DNA of 64,000 nt, taken from Luteimonas huabeiensis HB2 (lineage in GTDB: Bacteria > Pseudomonadota > Gammaproteobacteria > Xanthomonadales > Xanthomonadaceae). Position numbers and translations under genes: made by a program. A model generated the notes under the pieces. It saw only the letters and a program-made list of their open reading frames with translations. It made no database searches and was not told the origin of the DNA. Shown here one piece after another: positions 7,373 to 18,025 of the stretch. The first letter of the stretch is position 1. Each line of letters starts with the position of its first letter. The stretch spans positions 1 to 64,000 of the forward strand of contig NZ_JAAN01000011.1 of the NCBI RefSeq assembly GCF_000559025.1, written 5' to 3'.

Positions 7373-8770
7373 CTACTCGGGCTGCGCGTGGGCGCTGCTG
7401 GCGGCCGGGCCGGCCGGCGTCGTCGCGTCTTCCCGACCGGCCGGGCTGCGGGCATAGAGCATGTCGCCGACGTCGACGTCGAGCCAGCGCTGGGGCGGCA
7501 GGCCCAGCGCGCGGTCGATCACCGTGGGCATCAGGCCGGAGGGCAGGCTGCTTTCGCTGTTCCACAACACCACCAGGCCGAGGCCGCGCTCGGGCAGCAT
7601 CGCCATCAGGCCGCGGTAGCCCTGCACCGCGCCGCCGTGGAAGACCACGCGGTGGCCGGCGTAGTCGTAGACGCGCCAGCCCAGGCCGTAGCCGGCGGCG
7701 TTGAGCCGCTGGCTGCGCCACGAGCTGGCGCGGCTGCGCATCTCGCCGGGGGTGCCGACGATCGGCGAGTGCAGCGTCGCCAGCAACGGTGCCGGCAGCA
7801 CGTCGGGGCGGTGGCCCAGGTGGGCGATCAACCATTGCGCCATGTCGCTGATGCTGGCGTTGACGCCGGCCGCCGGCGCCACCCGGTAGTAGGTCGGCTT
7901 GGGCATCAGCGAGGTCCAGCCGCGCCCGGCGCGCACGTGCGGCTTGGCCCAGCGCGGGCTGCTCTGGATGCCTTCCAGCCCGAAGCTGGCGTCGTTCATG
8001 CCCAGCGGCTTGAACAGCCGGCGCGAGACCGCCTCGCTGTAGAACTGGCCCGAGGTGGCGAACACCACGTCGCCGACCAGGCTGAAGGCGACGTTCTGGT
8101 AGCTGTAGCACTCGCCGGGCGCGCAGGTCATCGGCGCGTCGGACAGCTTGTGCACCAGGGTGTTGTAGTCGGCGCCGCGCTCGATGTCGCGGTCGTAGGT
8201 GTGCCGGCCCAGGCCGACGCGGTGGCTGAGCACGTCGGCCACGGTCACGCGCTCGGCGGCCTGCGGGTCGGCCAGGCGCAGGCCGGGCAGGTAGTCCACC
8301 ACCTTGCTGTCCCAGCGCAGCGCGCCCTCGGAGACGAGCACGCCGGCGATGGTGCCGGCGAAGGACTTGGACAGCGAGGCGAGGCGGAAGACGGTATGGG
8401 CGTCGACCGGCTCGGCGGCGCGCACGTCGGTGATGCCGTAGCCGCGCGCGCTCAGCACGCGGCCGTCGTGGACGATCGCCATCGCCAGCCCGGGCACGCG
8501 CTGATCGGCGACCAGCGCCTGCGCCATCGCCTCGAACTCGCGCACGTCGAAGCCGGGCGCCAGGGGCTGCGTGGCGACCGGCGGCGGGCGCTGCTCGGGA
8601 CGGCCGTCGGTGGGCGCGGGGAAGCTCGCTACCGGCTCGTCCTGTACGGACGCGGCCACGGCGACGGGCTGCGATTGCGCCGCCGATCCCAGCGCCACCG
8701 GAAGCAACATGCTCACCAGCCCCAATTGCCAGGCCCGCCCGCGGCGGAGGCGCTGCGCCTTGTCTTTCAT
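7373..8770 (-). CDS. Serine hydrolase, class C beta-lactamase fold
   Basis: This 465-residue protein has a signal sequence (about 1-35) and then a penicillin-binding/beta-lactamase domain. The catalytic motifs are SxxK at S132-L-S-K135, YxN at Y224-Q-N226 and an HxG in place of KTG at H378-G-G380. The HxG triad is typical of the esterase/DD-peptidase/AmpC-like 'serine hydrolase' group rather than of true beta-lactamases, so the substrate (peptide, ester or lactam) cannot be told from sequence. The start is preceded by a GGGG-type ribosome-binding site. It is divergent from lemA. Confidence 0.88.
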   Translation of the reverse strand: MKDKAQRLRRGRAWQLGLVSMLLPVALGSAAQSQPVAVAASVQDEPVASFPAPTDGRPEQRPPPVATQPLAPGFDVREFEAMAQALVADQRVPGLAMAIVHDGRVLSARGYGITDVRAAEPVDAHTVFRLASLSKSFAGTIAGVLVSEGALRWDSKVVDYLPGLRLADPQAAERVTVADVLSHRVGLGRHTYDRDIERGADYNTLVHKLSDAPMTCAPGECYSYQNVAFSLVGDVVFATSGQFYSEAVSRRLFKPLGMNDASFGLEGIQSSPRWAKPHVRAGRGWTSLMPKPTYYRVAPAAGVNASISDMAQWLIAHLGHRPDVLPAPLLATLHSPIVGTPGEMRSRASSWRSQRLNAAGYGLGWRVYDYAGHRVVFHGGAVQGYRGLMAMLPERGLGLVVLWNSESSLPSGLMPTVIDRALGLPPQRWLDVDVGDMLYARSPAGREDATTPAGPAASSAHAQPE

Positions 8771-8805
8771 CGGGTCTGTCCCCTGCGTATGCTTGCTGCA
8801 GGCCG

Positions 8806-8811
8806 ATCATA
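8806..8811 (-). promoter_or_regulatory. Candidate -10 box for the serine hydrolase
   Basis: On the minus strand TATGAT lies 35 bp before the start codon. No good -35 is visible. It sits in the 80-bp divergent region shared with lemA. Confidence 0.4.
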
Positions 8812-8850
8812 GCGCCTGCTCGGCAATTTGCATGAACAAGGGGAGGTTCG

Positions 8851-9453
8851 ATGGGTAGCTTGCTGATCCTGCTGGTGTTTCTCGGTCTGGTCGTGGTCGC
8901 CGCGCTGTGGGGCGTCGGCATCTACAACGGGCTGGTGACCGCCCGCAACGCGTTCAAGAACGCCTTCGCCCAGATCGACGTGCAGCTGCAGCGCCGCTTC
9001 GATCTGATCCCCAACCTGGTCGAGACCGCCAAGGGCTACCTGAGCCACGAGCGGCAGACCCTGGAGGCGGTGGTCGCCGCCCGCGGCGCCGCGCTCGGCG
9101 GACTGCAGGCCGCCAAGGCCAACCCCGGCGATCCGGCCGCCATGGCCGAGCTGGCGCAGACCCAGGGTGCGCTCAACGGCGCGCTGGGCCGGCTGCTGGC
9201 GGTGGTCGAGGCCTATCCCGACCTCAAGGCCAGCCAGAACATGATGCAGCTGACCGAGGAGCTGACCAGCACCGAGAACCGGGTGGCCTTCGCGCGCCAG
9301 GCCTACAACGATGCGGTGATGGCCTACAACAACAAGCGCGAGGTGTTCCCGTCGAGCATCGTCGCCGGCATGTTCAAGTTCGAGCCCGCCGCGCTGCTCG
9401 ACATCCCCGAGGATCGCGCCGAGGTCCGCGAGGCGCCCAAGGTGCAGTTCTGA
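8851..9453 (+). CDS. lemA: LemA-family membrane protein
   Basis: This 200-residue protein has an N-terminal membrane segment (3-25) and a helical bundle with the family signatures YNGLVTARNAFKNAFAQIDV and RRFDLIPNLVETAKGY. LemA proteins face the periplasm or cell surface. Their molecular role is not established, but they commonly sit next to M48 (HtpX-like) proteases, as here. Start 8851 follows GGGGAGG (8840-8846). Confidence 0.93.
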   Translation: MGSLLILLVFLGLVVVAALWGVGIYNGLVTARNAFKNAFAQIDVQLQRRFDLIPNLVETAKGYLSHERQTLEAVVAARGAALGGLQAAKANPGDPAAMAELAQTQGALNGALGRLLAVVEAYPDLKASQNMMQLTEELTSTENRVAFARQAYNDAVMAYNNKREVFPSSIVAGMFKFEPAALLDIPEDRAEVREAPKVQF

Positions 9454-9550
9454 GGCACCGGGCTTGGGGATTGTGGAGTCGGGTTGCTTGGTGGCGGTAG
9501 CGTGCGGGCCGGCGCGTGGCGCCGCCCCCGCGCCCCGGTCGCGCCTGCTC

Positions 9551-9583
9551 TTCCCGATGCCGAACCCCCGTTCCCGAGTCCCG
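9551..9583. repeat. Degenerate CCCGA(A)(T)CC simple repeat
   Basis: Short C-rich units of the type TTCCCGAxxCCCG sit directly upstream of the M48 protease ATG and resemble the run at 20151-20187 upstream of queC. The strand is purine-poor, so no Shine-Dalgarno is present. Confidence 0.5.
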
Positions 9584-9591
9584 GCCCTGCC

Positions 9592-11484
9592 ATGAGCTTC
9601 TTCGAACGCCAGACCCGGGCGCGCCGCAACACGGCCTGGCTGGTGGCGCTGTTCGCGCTGGCGGTGGCGGGCATCGTGGCGCTGGTGGTCCTGGGGGTGA
9701 TGGTGTTGCTGGGCGGCGGTCCGCGCGCGATGGCGGTCGCGGCGGTCGGTGCGCTGGCGGTGATCGGGCTCGGCTCGCTCTACCGGGTCGCCTCGCTGCG
9801 CGGCGGCGGCACGCGGGTGGCGGCGGAGCTGGGCGGCGTGCTGGTCCCGGAAGACACCACCGATCCGCAACTGCGCCGGCTGCGCAACGTGGTCGAGGAA
9901 ATGGCGATCGCGTCCGGGGTGCCGATGCCGGCGCTGTTCGTGCTCGAACACGAGCCGGGCATCAACGCCTTCGCCGCCGGCTATTCGCCTTCCGACGCCG
10001 CGGTGGCGGTGACCCGCGGCGCGCTGGAGCGGCTCAACCGCGACGAGCTGCAAGGCGTGATCGCGCACGAGTTCAGCCACATCCTCAACGGCGACATGCG
10101 GCTCAACATCCGCCTGATGGGCGTGCTGTTCGGCATCCTGATGCTGGGCCTGATCGGCCGCAAGATCCTCGTGCACGGCGGGGGCGGGGGGCGCGGGCGC
10201 AGCGCCGGCATGGTGCTGGTGATGGCGCTGCTGTGCATGCTGGTCGGCTACGCCGGGCTGTTCTTCGGGCGCATGATCAAGGCCGGCGTCAGCCGCTCGC
10301 GCGAGGTCTTGGCCGACGCCTCGGCGGTGCAGTTCACCCGCCAGGCCCAGGGCCTGGCCGGGGCGCTGAAGAAGATCGCCGGCGTGGAGGCGGGCTCGCG
10401 CCTGCAGGAGCGAGCCGATGCCGAGGAGGTCAGCCACATGCTGTTCGGCGACGGCACCGGCCTGCGCGGCCTGTTCGCCACCCACCCGCCGATCCTCGAG
10501 CGCATCCGCGCGCTGGATCCGGCGTTCGACGCCGAGGCGCTCGGCCGGCTCAAGGCGCGCTGGCGCGAGCGCCCGCCGGACGGGCTGGAGGAGGATCTGC
10601 AGCTCGGTCTGGTCGGTGCCGGCGCCACGGCCGCCCCGCTGCCCGCAGCGCGGGCGCGGCTGGCGGTGACCGCGCCGATGGTGGCCGCGCACGTGGCCGC
10701 CCCGCAGGACGACGACTGGCAGCGGGCCGGCGCCATCGTCGATGCGATCCCCGAGCCCCTGCGGCAGGCGGCGCGCCGGCGCGACATGGCGGTGCCGCTG
10801 CTGCTGGCCCTGCTGTTCGACGGCGAGCACGAGGTCCGCGCGCGGCAGCGCGAGGAGATCGCCGCGCGCCTCGGGCCGGCGGTGGCCGAGGCGGCCGAGC
10901 ACCTGCGCACGGCGCTGGCGCAACTGCACCCGATGCAGCGCTTGCCGCTGGCGCAGCTCGCCTTTCCGGTGCTGCGCCTGCGCCCGCGGCCGGAGCTGGG
11001 CGATTTCCTCGACGTGGTGCACGCGATGACCCATGCCGATTCGCGGGTCTGCCTGTTCGAGTACTGCCTGGGCCAGCTGTTGCGGGTGCAGGTCATGGAG
11101 TCGCTCGACCCGGGCCGCCATGCGCGCTTCGGACGCCGCAAGGCCGGCAACGTCAAGCGCGAGTTCGCGCTGCTGCTGGCGGTGGTGGCCCAGGCCGGGC
11201 ACGGCGGCGACGCCGAGGCCGCGCGCCGCGCGTACCTGGCCGGCCTGCAGCGCGTGCTGCCGCGCGACCACGTGCCCTATGCCCCGCCCGCCGAAGGCGC
11301 GCAGGCGCTGGATGCGGTCTGGGAGCCGCTCGACCGGCTCGACCCCCTGGCCAAGCAGGTGCTGGTGGAAGCCATCACCGACGCGGTGCTGCACGATGGC
11401 CGCATCTCGGTGGCCGAATCGGAACTGCTGCGCACCATCTGCGGCGTCCTGCACTGCCCGCTGCCGCCGGTGCTGGAACGCTAG
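9592..11484 (+). CDS. M48-family zinc metalloprotease with long C-terminal extension
   Basis: This 630-residue membrane protein has two N-terminal membrane segments (about 15-40 and 46-63), the zinc motif HEFSH at 159-163 with third ligand E238 in [13 protein letters not shown], and further hydrophobic helices between (173-189 and 206-226). The catalytic half resembles HtpX, which degrades damaged membrane proteins. Residues about 350-630 form an extension absent from HtpX (typically under 300 residues), largely helical and without a motif I can name. ATG 9592 is chosen because the protein then begins just before the first membrane helix; the reading frame stays open upstream. It pairs with lemA. 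Confidence 0.9.
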   Translation: MSFFERQTRARRNTAWLVALFALAVAGIVALVVLGVMVLLGGGPRAMAVAAVGALAVIGLGSLYRVASLRGGGTRVAAELGGVLVPEDTTDPQLRRLRNVVEEMAIASGVPMPALFVLEHEPGINAFAAGYSPSDAAVAVTRGALERLNRDELQGVIAHEFSHILNGDMRLNIRLMGVLFGILMLGLIGRKILVHGGGGGRGRSAGMVLVMALLCMLVGYAGLFFGRMIKAGVSRSREVLADASAVQFTRQAQGLAGALKKIAGVEAGSRLQERADAEEVSHMLFGDGTGLRGLFATHPPILERIRALDPAFDAEALGRLKARWRERPPDGLEEDLQLGLVGAGATAAPLPAARARLAVTAPMVAAHVAAPQDDDWQRAGAIVDAIPEPLRQAARRRDMAVPLLLALLFDGEHEVRARQREEIAARLGPAVAEAAEHLRTALAQLHPMQRLPLAQLAFPVLRLRPRPELGDFLDVVHAMTHADSRVCLFEYCLGQLLRVQVMESLDPGRHARFGRRKAGNVKREFALLLAVVAQAGHGGDAEAARRAYLAGLQRVLPRDHVPYAPPAEGAQALDAVWEPLDRLDPLAKQVLVEAITDAVLHDGRISVAESELLRTICGVLHCPLPPVLER

Positions 11485-11535
11485 GAACCGCGGACGGCCC
11501 TGGCAAACGCCGCCGCGCGTCCCCAACTGGGCGGA

Positions 11536-12555
11536 ATGGACACCCACGCCGATCTCCCGCTTTCGATCCTCGACCTGGCCCCGGTCACCGAGGGCAGCGA
11601 CCTGCCCACCGCCTTCGCCCGCTCGCTCGATCTGGCCCGCCACGCCGAGCGGCTGGGCTATCGCCGCTACTGGCTGGCCGAACACCACAACATGCCCGGC
11701 ATCGCCTCCGCCGCGACCGCGGTGCTGATCGGCTACATCGCCGGCGGCACCTCGACCATCCGCGTCGGCGCCGGCGGCATCATGCTGCCCAACCACGCGC
11801 CGCTGCAGGTGGCCGAACAGTTCGGCACCCTCGACGCGCTGTACCCGGGGCGCATCGACCTCGGCCTGGGCCGCGCGCCCGGCACCGACCAGGCCACGGC
11901 GCGGGCGCTGCGCCGCTACTTCGACAGCGCCGACGCCTTTCCCAACGACGTCGTCGAGCTGCTGCACTTCTTCGAGCCGGCCAAGCCCGGGCAGGCGGTG
12001 CGCGCGGTGCCCGGCGCCGGCGCCGACGTGCCGGTCTGGCTGCTCGGCTCCAGCCTCTTCAGCGCGCGCCTGGCCGCGGCGCTCGGGCTGCCGTTCGCCT
12101 TCGCCTCGCACTTCGCCCCGGCGGCGATGGACGAGGCGCTGGCGGTGTACCGGCGCGAGTTCCGGCCCTCGCAGCGGCTGCAGGCGCCCTACGCGATGCT
12201 CGCGCTCAACGTGGTGGCCGCCGACGACGAGGCCCAGGCGCGGCGGCTGTTCACCACCCAGCAGCAGGCGTTCGTGCGCCTGCGCCGCGGCGAGCCCGGG
12301 CTGGTGCCGCCGCCGATCGACGACATCGAGGCGTTCTGGACGCCGGCCGAGAAGGCCATGGTCGAGCAAGCGCTGGCCTGCGCGGTGATCGGCGATGCGC
12401 GGCAGGTGGGCGAGGGCATGCGCGCCTTCGTCGCCCGGCACCGCCCCGACGAGCTGATGCTCACCGCCAACATCTACAACCACGCCGCGCGCCTGCGCAG
12501 CTTCGAGCTGGCCGCGCAGGCCTGGGCGGGCGGCGGGAACGTCCCCGCGGCGTAG
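11536..12555 (+). CDS. LLM-class flavin-dependent oxidoreductase (luciferase-like monooxygenase)
   Basis: This 339-residue TIM-barrel protein has group signatures [19 protein letters not shown], the [20 protein letters not shown] strand-loop and [13 protein letters not shown]. Members of this 'MsnO8-like' subgroup use reduced flavin and oxygen; substrates are generally unknown. The gene sits between the M48 protease and ruvB with no obvious functional link. No strong ribosome-binding site is seen before 11536. Confidence 0.9.
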   Translation: MDTHADLPLSILDLAPVTEGSDLPTAFARSLDLARHAERLGYRRYWLAEHHNMPGIASAATAVLIGYIAGGTSTIRVGAGGIMLPNHAPLQVAEQFGTLDALYPGRIDLGLGRAPGTDQATARALRRYFDSADAFPNDVVELLHFFEPAKPGQAVRAVPGAGADVPVWLLGSSLFSARLAAALGLPFAFASHFAPAAMDEALAVYRREFRPSQRLQAPYAMLALNVVAADDEAQARRLFTTQQQAFVRLRRGEPGLVPPPIDDIEAFWTPAEKAMVEQALACAVIGDARQVGEGMRAFVARHRPDELMLTANIYNHAARLRSFELAAQAWAGGGNVPAA

Positions 12556-12674
12556 GGCGTCGTCGCCGCACGTCCTGGGACGGGCGGGTCGATTTCCGGG
12601 GCGGAGGCGGCGTGGGCGGCCGGGGAGGGCGTTGAGCGGGTGCCGCGCGCCGCGGCGCGTGCGACCATAGCGCG

Positions 12675-13742
12675 ATGAGCGAAGACCGCATCATCGCCGC
12701 CGACGCCACCCGCGAGGACGCGGCCGTCGAGGCCAGCATCCGCCCGCAACGCCTGGCCGACTACCTCGGCCAGCAGCCGGTGCGCGAGCAGCTCGGCATC
12801 TACATCGAGGCCGCCAAGCGCCGCGGCGAGTCGCTGGACCACGTGCTGATCTTCGGTCCGCCGGGGCTGGGCAAGACCACGCTCTCCCACGTCATCGCCA
12901 ACGAGCTGGGAGTCAGCCTGCGGGTCACTTCCGGGCCGGTGATCGAGAAGGCCGGCGACCTCGCCGCGCTGCTGACCAACCTGCAGCCACACGACGTGCT
13001 GTTCGTGGACGAGATCCATCGCCTGTCGCCGGTGGTCGAGGAAGTGCTGTACCCGGCGATGGAGGACTTCCAGATCGACATCATGATCGGCGAGGGCCCG
13101 GCCGCGCGCTCGATCAAGCTCGACCTGCCGCCGTTCACCCTGATCGGCGCGACCACCCGCGCGGGCCTGCTGACCGCGCCGCTGCGCGATCGCTTCGGCA
13201 TCGTGCAGCGGCTGGAGTTCTACGACGTCGAGGAGCTGACCCGCATCGTGCGCCGCTCGGCCGCCATCCTCGGCATCGAGTGCGCAGCCGACGGCGCCGG
13301 CGAGATCGCCCGCCGCTCGCGCGGTACCCCGCGCATCGCCAACCGCCTGCTGCGGCGGGTGCGCGACTACGCCCAGGTCCGTGCCGGCGGGCGCATCGAC
13401 CGCGAGGTGGCCGACGCGGCGATGCGGATGCTCAAGGTGGACCCGGAGGGCTTCGACGAACTCGACCGCCGCCTGCTGCGGCTGATCGTGGAGAACTTCG
13501 ACGGCGGCCCGGTCGGGGTGGAGTCGATGGCCGCGGCGCTGTCGGAGGAGCGCGGCACGCTCGAGGACGTGATCGAGCCCTACCTGATCCAGCAGGGCTT
13601 CCTGGTACGCACCGCGCGCGGGCGCATGGCCACGGCCCGCGCCTACCGCCACCTCGGGCTGGCGGTCCGCGGCCCGCGCGAGGACCTGTTCGCCGATGCC
13701 GCGCCGGCGGGCGCGGAAGACGCTTCCGGGGGCACGCCATGA
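12675..13742 (+). CDS. ruvB: Holliday junction branch migration ATPase RuvB
   Basis: This 355-residue AAA+ motor of the RuvABC resolvasome has Walker A GPPGLGKT at 61-68, Walker B VDEIH at 111-115, the sensor-1 GATTRAGLL, an arginine-finger segment LRDRFG, and a C-terminal winged helix ([15 protein letters not shown]). The length is normal. The -10-like CCATAG lies only about 8 bp before the ATG, so the mRNA may be nearly leaderless. The stop overlaps ybgC by 4 bp. ruvA and ruvC are not within the window. Confidence 0.97.
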   Translation: MSEDRIIAADATREDAAVEASIRPQRLADYLGQQPVREQLGIYIEAAKRRGESLDHVLIFGPPGLGKTTLSHVIANELGVSLRVTSGPVIEKAGDLAALLTNLQPHDVLFVDEIHRLSPVVEEVLYPAMEDFQIDIMIGEGPAARSIKLDLPPFTLIGATTRAGLLTAPLRDRFGIVQRLEFYDVEELTRIVRRSAAILGIECAADGAGEIARRSRGTPRIANRLLRRVRDYAQVRAGGRIDREVADAAMRMLKVDPEGFDELDRRLLRLIVENFDGGPVGVESMAAALSEERGTLEDVIEPYLIQQGFLVRTARGRMATARAYRHLGLAVRGPREDLFADAAPAGAEDASGGTP

Positions 13743-14182
13743 GCGCGATCGCCGCCGGTTCCGATCAGCACGCGTTCAGCCATCCGGTTCGGGTTTACTG
13801 GGAAGATACCGACGCCGGCGGCGTGGTGTACCACGCGCAGTACGTGGCGTTCCTGGAGCGCGCCCGGACCGAGTGGATGCGCGCGCTCGGCCACGGACAG
13901 GAAGCGTTGCGCACGCGCCACGACCTGGTGTTCGTGGTCCGGGCGATGCGCATGGACTTCCGCCGGCCGGCGCGCCTGGACGATGCGCTGCGGGTCTCGG
14001 TGGCGCTGACCGAGTGCCGGCGCGCCAGCCTGGTGCTGGCGCAGGCGATCCATCGCGACGGCGAGCTGCTGCTGGACGCGGAAGTGCGGGTGGCGGCGCT
14101 GGGCGCGAGCGGCTTCAGGCCGCGCGGGATCCCGGAGCCGCTGTACTCGGAGCTCAGATCGAAACAAGTCCGGCCGGACTGA
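13739..14182 (+). CDS. ybgC: YbgC-type acyl-CoA thioesterase (Tol-Pal associated)
   Basis: This 147-residue hotdog-fold thioesterase has the active-site stretch [16 protein letters not shown] (about 20-35; catalytic D25, conserved H32) and FLERARTEW. In enterobacteria YbgC acts on acyl-CoA and acyl carrier protein and heads the tol-pal operon. Here it starts inside the ruvB stop (ATGA), so translation is probably coupled, and tolQ follows after 114 bp. Confidence 0.95.
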   Translation: MSAIAAGSDQHAFSHPVRVYWEDTDAGGVVYHAQYVAFLERARTEWMRALGHGQEALRTRHDLVFVVRAMRMDFRRPARLDDALRVSVALTECRRASLVLAQAIHRDGELLLDAEVRVAALGASGFRPRGIPEPLYSELRSKQVRPD

Positions 14183-14296
14183 GACAGGACGCCACCGGCC
14201 GCCACGAAGTGCGCCCGCGCCGCGAGCACGCGGCGGGGCGATGAGGGCGCGGCCGCGGGCCGCGCGCGTTGGACCGAACAGAACCGGAGCGGATGC

Positions 14297-15076
14297 ATGA
14301 TCCCACTGACGATGTTGCTGCAGGCCACCCAGGTCGAGCCCCTGCCCGAGGAGGCCGCGGCGGTGGCCGATCCCGCGCTGGCTGCGGGCGCCGACGCGGC
14401 CGCCCTGGGCCAGGACCTCAACGTCATGGAACTGATCCTGCACGCGTCGATCCCCGTGCAGCTGGTCATGCTGCTGCTGCTGCTGGCCTCGATCGCCTCG
14501 TGGGTGATCATCTTCCGCAAGAAGCGCCTGCTCGACCGCGCGGTGAAGGAGGCCGACCGGTTCGAGGAACGCTTCTGGTCCGGCGCCGAGCTGACCAAGC
14601 TGTACGCCGCGGCGACCGAGCGCAGCCGCGAGATCGAGGGCCTGGAGGCGATCTTCGAATCGGGCTTCCGCGAGTACTCGCGCCAGCGCCGCGGCGGCGA
14701 CAGCCGTTCGCGCCTGGAGGCCGCGCAGCGCGGCATGCGGGTGGCCGGCGCGCGCGAGATCGACGGGCTGGAGCAGAACCTGGAGTTCCTGGCCAACGTC
14801 GGCTCGATCGCGCCCTACGTCGGCCTGCTCGGCACCGTGTGGGGCATCATGATCTCCTTCCACGGCCTGGCCAACGTGCGCGAGGCGACCATCGCCACCG
14901 TCGCCCCCGGCATCTCCGAGGCGCTGATCGCCACCGCGATGGGCCTGTTCGCGGCGATTCCCGCGGTCTGGGCCTACAACCGCTTCGCGACCAAGGTCGA
15001 GCGCATCGCCGGCCGCTACGAGGCGTTCTCGGAGGAGTTCTCCTCGATCCTCGAGCGCCAGTCCAGCGAGGGCTGA
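14297..15076 (+). CDS. tolQ: Tol-Pal system inner-membrane channel subunit TolQ
   Basis: This 259-residue MotA/TolQ/ExbB family protein uses the proton gradient with TolR to energise TolA. It has a first membrane helix at about 50-72, a large cytoplasmic loop and the paired helices with [18 protein letters not shown] and [20 protein letters not shown]. About 40 extra residues precede the region equivalent to the E. coli N-terminus; an internal ATG at 14426 (M44) would give a protein of more usual length, so the start is uncertain. It is first in a tight tolQRAB-pal-cpoB run. Confidence 0.95.
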   Translation: MIPLTMLLQATQVEPLPEEAAAVADPALAAGADAAALGQDLNVMELILHASIPVQLVMLLLLLASIASWVIIFRKKRLLDRAVKEADRFEERFWSGAELTKLYAAATERSREIEGLEAIFESGFREYSRQRRGGDSRSRLEAAQRGMRVAGAREIDGLEQNLEFLANVGSIAPYVGLLGTVWGIMISFHGLANVREATIATVAPGISEALIATAMGLFAAIPAVWAYNRFATKVERIAGRYEAFSEEFSSILERQSSEG

Positions 15077-15127
15077 CCCCGCGCGCGACCTCCGCGCGTT
15101 GACCCGACCCGACTGCGAGGACCGACC

Positions 15128-15561
<434 letters not shown>

Positions 15562-15562
<1 letters not shown>

Positions 15563-16542
15563 TGCGGCAGCAGCGCGCCGAGACGGTCCGTGCGGTCCTG
15601 CTCGCGCTGGGGCTGCACGTCCTGCTGGTCCTGATGCTGGTGTTCGGCCTGGACTGGACCCGCAGCCGCGCCGAGCCCGCGTTCGGCTCGCCGGTCAGCG
15701 CCGACATCATCGACCCGAACGCGCTCAGCGCCGCGCAGCGTCGCGCGCTGGCGGCCGAGCCCGAGCCGCTGCCCGATCCGCCGGCGCCGCCCGAGCCGCT
15801 GCCCGAACCCGAGCCCGAGCCGGTCGAGCAGGAGACCGTGCCGCCGCCGCAGCCGCTGCCCGCGCCGGTGCCGGAGGATGCGCCGGTCGAGCCGCAGCCG
15901 CAGCCGCAGGAGCGCATCCCCGAGCCCGATACCGTGGACCAGGACGCCGCGCGCCGGGAGGCGGAGTCGGAGCTGACCGCGCAGCGCGAGCAGGAGGCGC
16001 GCCGCCGCCAGGAACAGATCGACCTCACCGAGCGCCAGCGGCAGGAGGAAGCCGAGCAGAAGCGCCGGCTGGCGCAGCAGCAGCGCGAGGAAGAACTGCG
16101 CAAGCTGCGCGCCGAGCGCGAGCGGCTGCGCCGCGAGGCCGAGCTGTCCGAGCAGCGCCTGCGCCAGATCGCCGAGGCGCGCGCGCGCCAGGCCGCCGAG
16201 CAGGCCGCGGCCTCGGCGCAGGCCGCCAGCCCCCCGCCGGGCCGGCCGGACGGCAGCAGCGACCTCGCCGCCAGGTACGCCGCCGCCCTGCAGGAGGCGA
16301 TCGCCCGGCAGTGGACGCGGCCCGACAACGTGCCGCTGGGCCAGCGCTGCCGCCTCTACATCACCCAGTTGCCGGGCGGCGAGGTGCTCGAGGTCGAGTT
16401 CGACCCGAGCTGCCCCTACGACGCCCTCGGCCGGCGTTCGGTCGAGGCGGCCGTGCGCCGCGCCGCGCCGCTGCCCTATGCCGGCTTCGAATCGGTGTTC
16501 AATCGCCGCCTCAACCTCAACTTCACCGCGCAGGATCGTTGA
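15562..16542 (+). CDS. tolA: Tol-Pal system energy-transducing protein TolA
   Basis: This 326-residue protein has an N-terminal membrane anchor (about 10-30) and a proline/glutamate-rich stretch (about 65-125). A long charged coiled coil (about 130-215) spans the periplasm, and the C-terminal domain (about 230-326) binds TolB/Pal, with the family's CRLYITQLPGGEVL strand and a conserved Cys pair. The anchor lacks the SHLS-like helix face of E. coli but has an equivalent GLH segment. Translation is coupled to tolR by a 1-bp overlap. Confidence 0.93.
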
Positions 16543-16642
16543 CGCGTTCCGCGTTCACCTTCCGCTGCGGATGCCGCGTCCAAGCTGTGCGGCGGTCCGC
16601 GGCGCGGATCGTCCAGAACCTCCTTCCAGACCGGGTGTCCTG

Positions 16643-17962
16643 ATGAAACCATTCGCGCGTTGCCTGTTCGTCCTGCTCTCCCTGTTGCTGCCGTCGCTCG
16701 CCGCGGCGCAACAGCAGGGCCTGGAGATCGACATCGTCGGCGGCCACGCCTCGGCCCTGCCCATCGCCATCGTGCCCATGCCCTACCAGGGCTCGGCCGG
16801 CGCGCCCGATACCGACATCGCGGCGGTGATCCGCGCCGACCTCGACCGCTCCGGCCAGTTCCGCACCCTGCCCGAGCGCGACGTGGTGGAGCGGCCGACC
16901 CGCGGCAGCGAGGTGCAGTTCCCGACCTGGCGCGCGCTGCGGCAGGACTTCCTGGTGGTCGGGCGCGTGCTCGACGCCGGCGCCGGCGCCTACCGGGTCG
17001 AATACGAACTGTTCGACGTGGCCAAGCAGGAGCGCCTGATCGGCATGGCGATGACCGGCCGCTCCGCCTCGATGCGCGACGTCGCCCACCAGATCGCCGA
17101 CGCCATCTACGAGAAGATCCTGGGCGTGCGCGGCGCGTTCTGGACCCGGATCGCCTACGTCACCCAGACCGGGGTGGGCGAGGGCGCCCGCTACGCGCTG
17201 ATCGTGGCCGACTCCGACGGGCACAACCCGCAGACCGTGGTCCGCTCCAACGAGCCGCTGCTGTCGCCGGCCTGGAGCCCGGACGGCAGCAAGCTGGCCT
17301 ACGTCAGCTTCGAGCGCCGCAACTCCTCGATCTACATCCAGGACATCAATACCGGCAGCCGCGAACTGGTCGCCAGCTTCCGCGGCATCAACAGCGGCCC
17401 GGCGTTCTCCCCCGACGGCCGCCGCCTGGCGATGACGCTCTCGCGCAGCGGCAACCCCGAGATCTACGTCATGGACCTGGGCAGCAAGGCGCTGACCCAG
17501 CTCACCAACCACTTCGCCATCGACACCTCCCCCGCCTGGAGCCCGGACGGGGCGACCATCTACTTCACCTCCGACCGCGGCGGGCGCCCGCAGATCTACC
17601 AGGTCCCGGCCACCGGCGGCGGGGCCAGCCGGGTCAGCTTCGAGGGCAGCTACAACGCCGACCCCAGCGTGTCGTTCGACGGCCAGAAGATCGCCGTGGC
17701 GCAGGGTTCAGGTAACGTGTACCGTATCGCCGTGCTGGATCGCAGTCTGGGCTCGCCCCGCTGGTCCACGCTGTCGCCGGGGTCGCTCGACGAGTCGCCG
17801 AGCTTCGCCCCGAACGCCAGCATGATCCTGTACGCGGCGCGCGAGGGGCGGCGTGGGGTGCTGTATGCCGTTTCTGCAGACGGTCGGGTCCGGCAACGGC
17901 TGGTGCTCGCGGACGGCGATGTCCGCGAGCCGGCCTGGGGCCCGTACCGCGAGCAGCGCTGA
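16643..17962 (+). CDS. tolB: Tol-Pal system periplasmic beta-propeller protein TolB
   Basis: This 439-residue protein has a signal peptide with cleavage near LAAA-QQ (about 22-23), an N-terminal alpha/beta domain (about 25-155), then six-bladed propeller repeats marked by SPDGSKLAYVS, SPDGRRLAMTLS and SPDGATIYFTSD. It binds Pal and TolA in the periplasm during outer-membrane constriction. ATG 16643 sits at the signal peptide; the longer open frame upstream is not plausible. The gap to tolA is 100 bp. Confidence 0.96.
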   Translation: MKPFARCLFVLLSLLLPSLAAAQQQGLEIDIVGGHASALPIAIVPMPYQGSAGAPDTDIAAVIRADLDRSGQFRTLPERDVVERPTRGSEVQFPTWRALRQDFLVVGRVLDAGAGAYRVEYELFDVAKQERLIGMAMTGRSASMRDVAHQIADAIYEKILGVRGAFWTRIAYVTQTGVGEGARYALIVADSDGHNPQTVVRSNEPLLSPAWSPDGSKLAYVSFERRNSSIYIQDINTGSRELVASFRGINSGPAFSPDGRRLAMTLSRSGNPEIYVMDLGSKALTQLTNHFAIDTSPAWSPDGATIYFTSDRGGRPQIYQVPATGGGASRVSFEGSYNADPSVSFDGQKIAVAQGSGNVYRIAVLDRSLGSPRWSTLSPGSLDESPSFAPNASMILYAAREGRRGVLYAVSADGRVRQRLVLADGDVREPAWGPYREQR

Positions 17963-18025
17963 CGCGGTCTGCACATCCACCCACTCAATCTGAATCACCT
18001 GAACAACCACTTAGGGAACGACGAG

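Noticed and set aside
7039-7455. Minus-strand open frame of 138 codons beyond the serine hydrolase
   Set aside because: It has low-complexity Arg/Pro/Ala composition, overlaps the hydrolase end in another frame and has no ribosome-binding site or domain.
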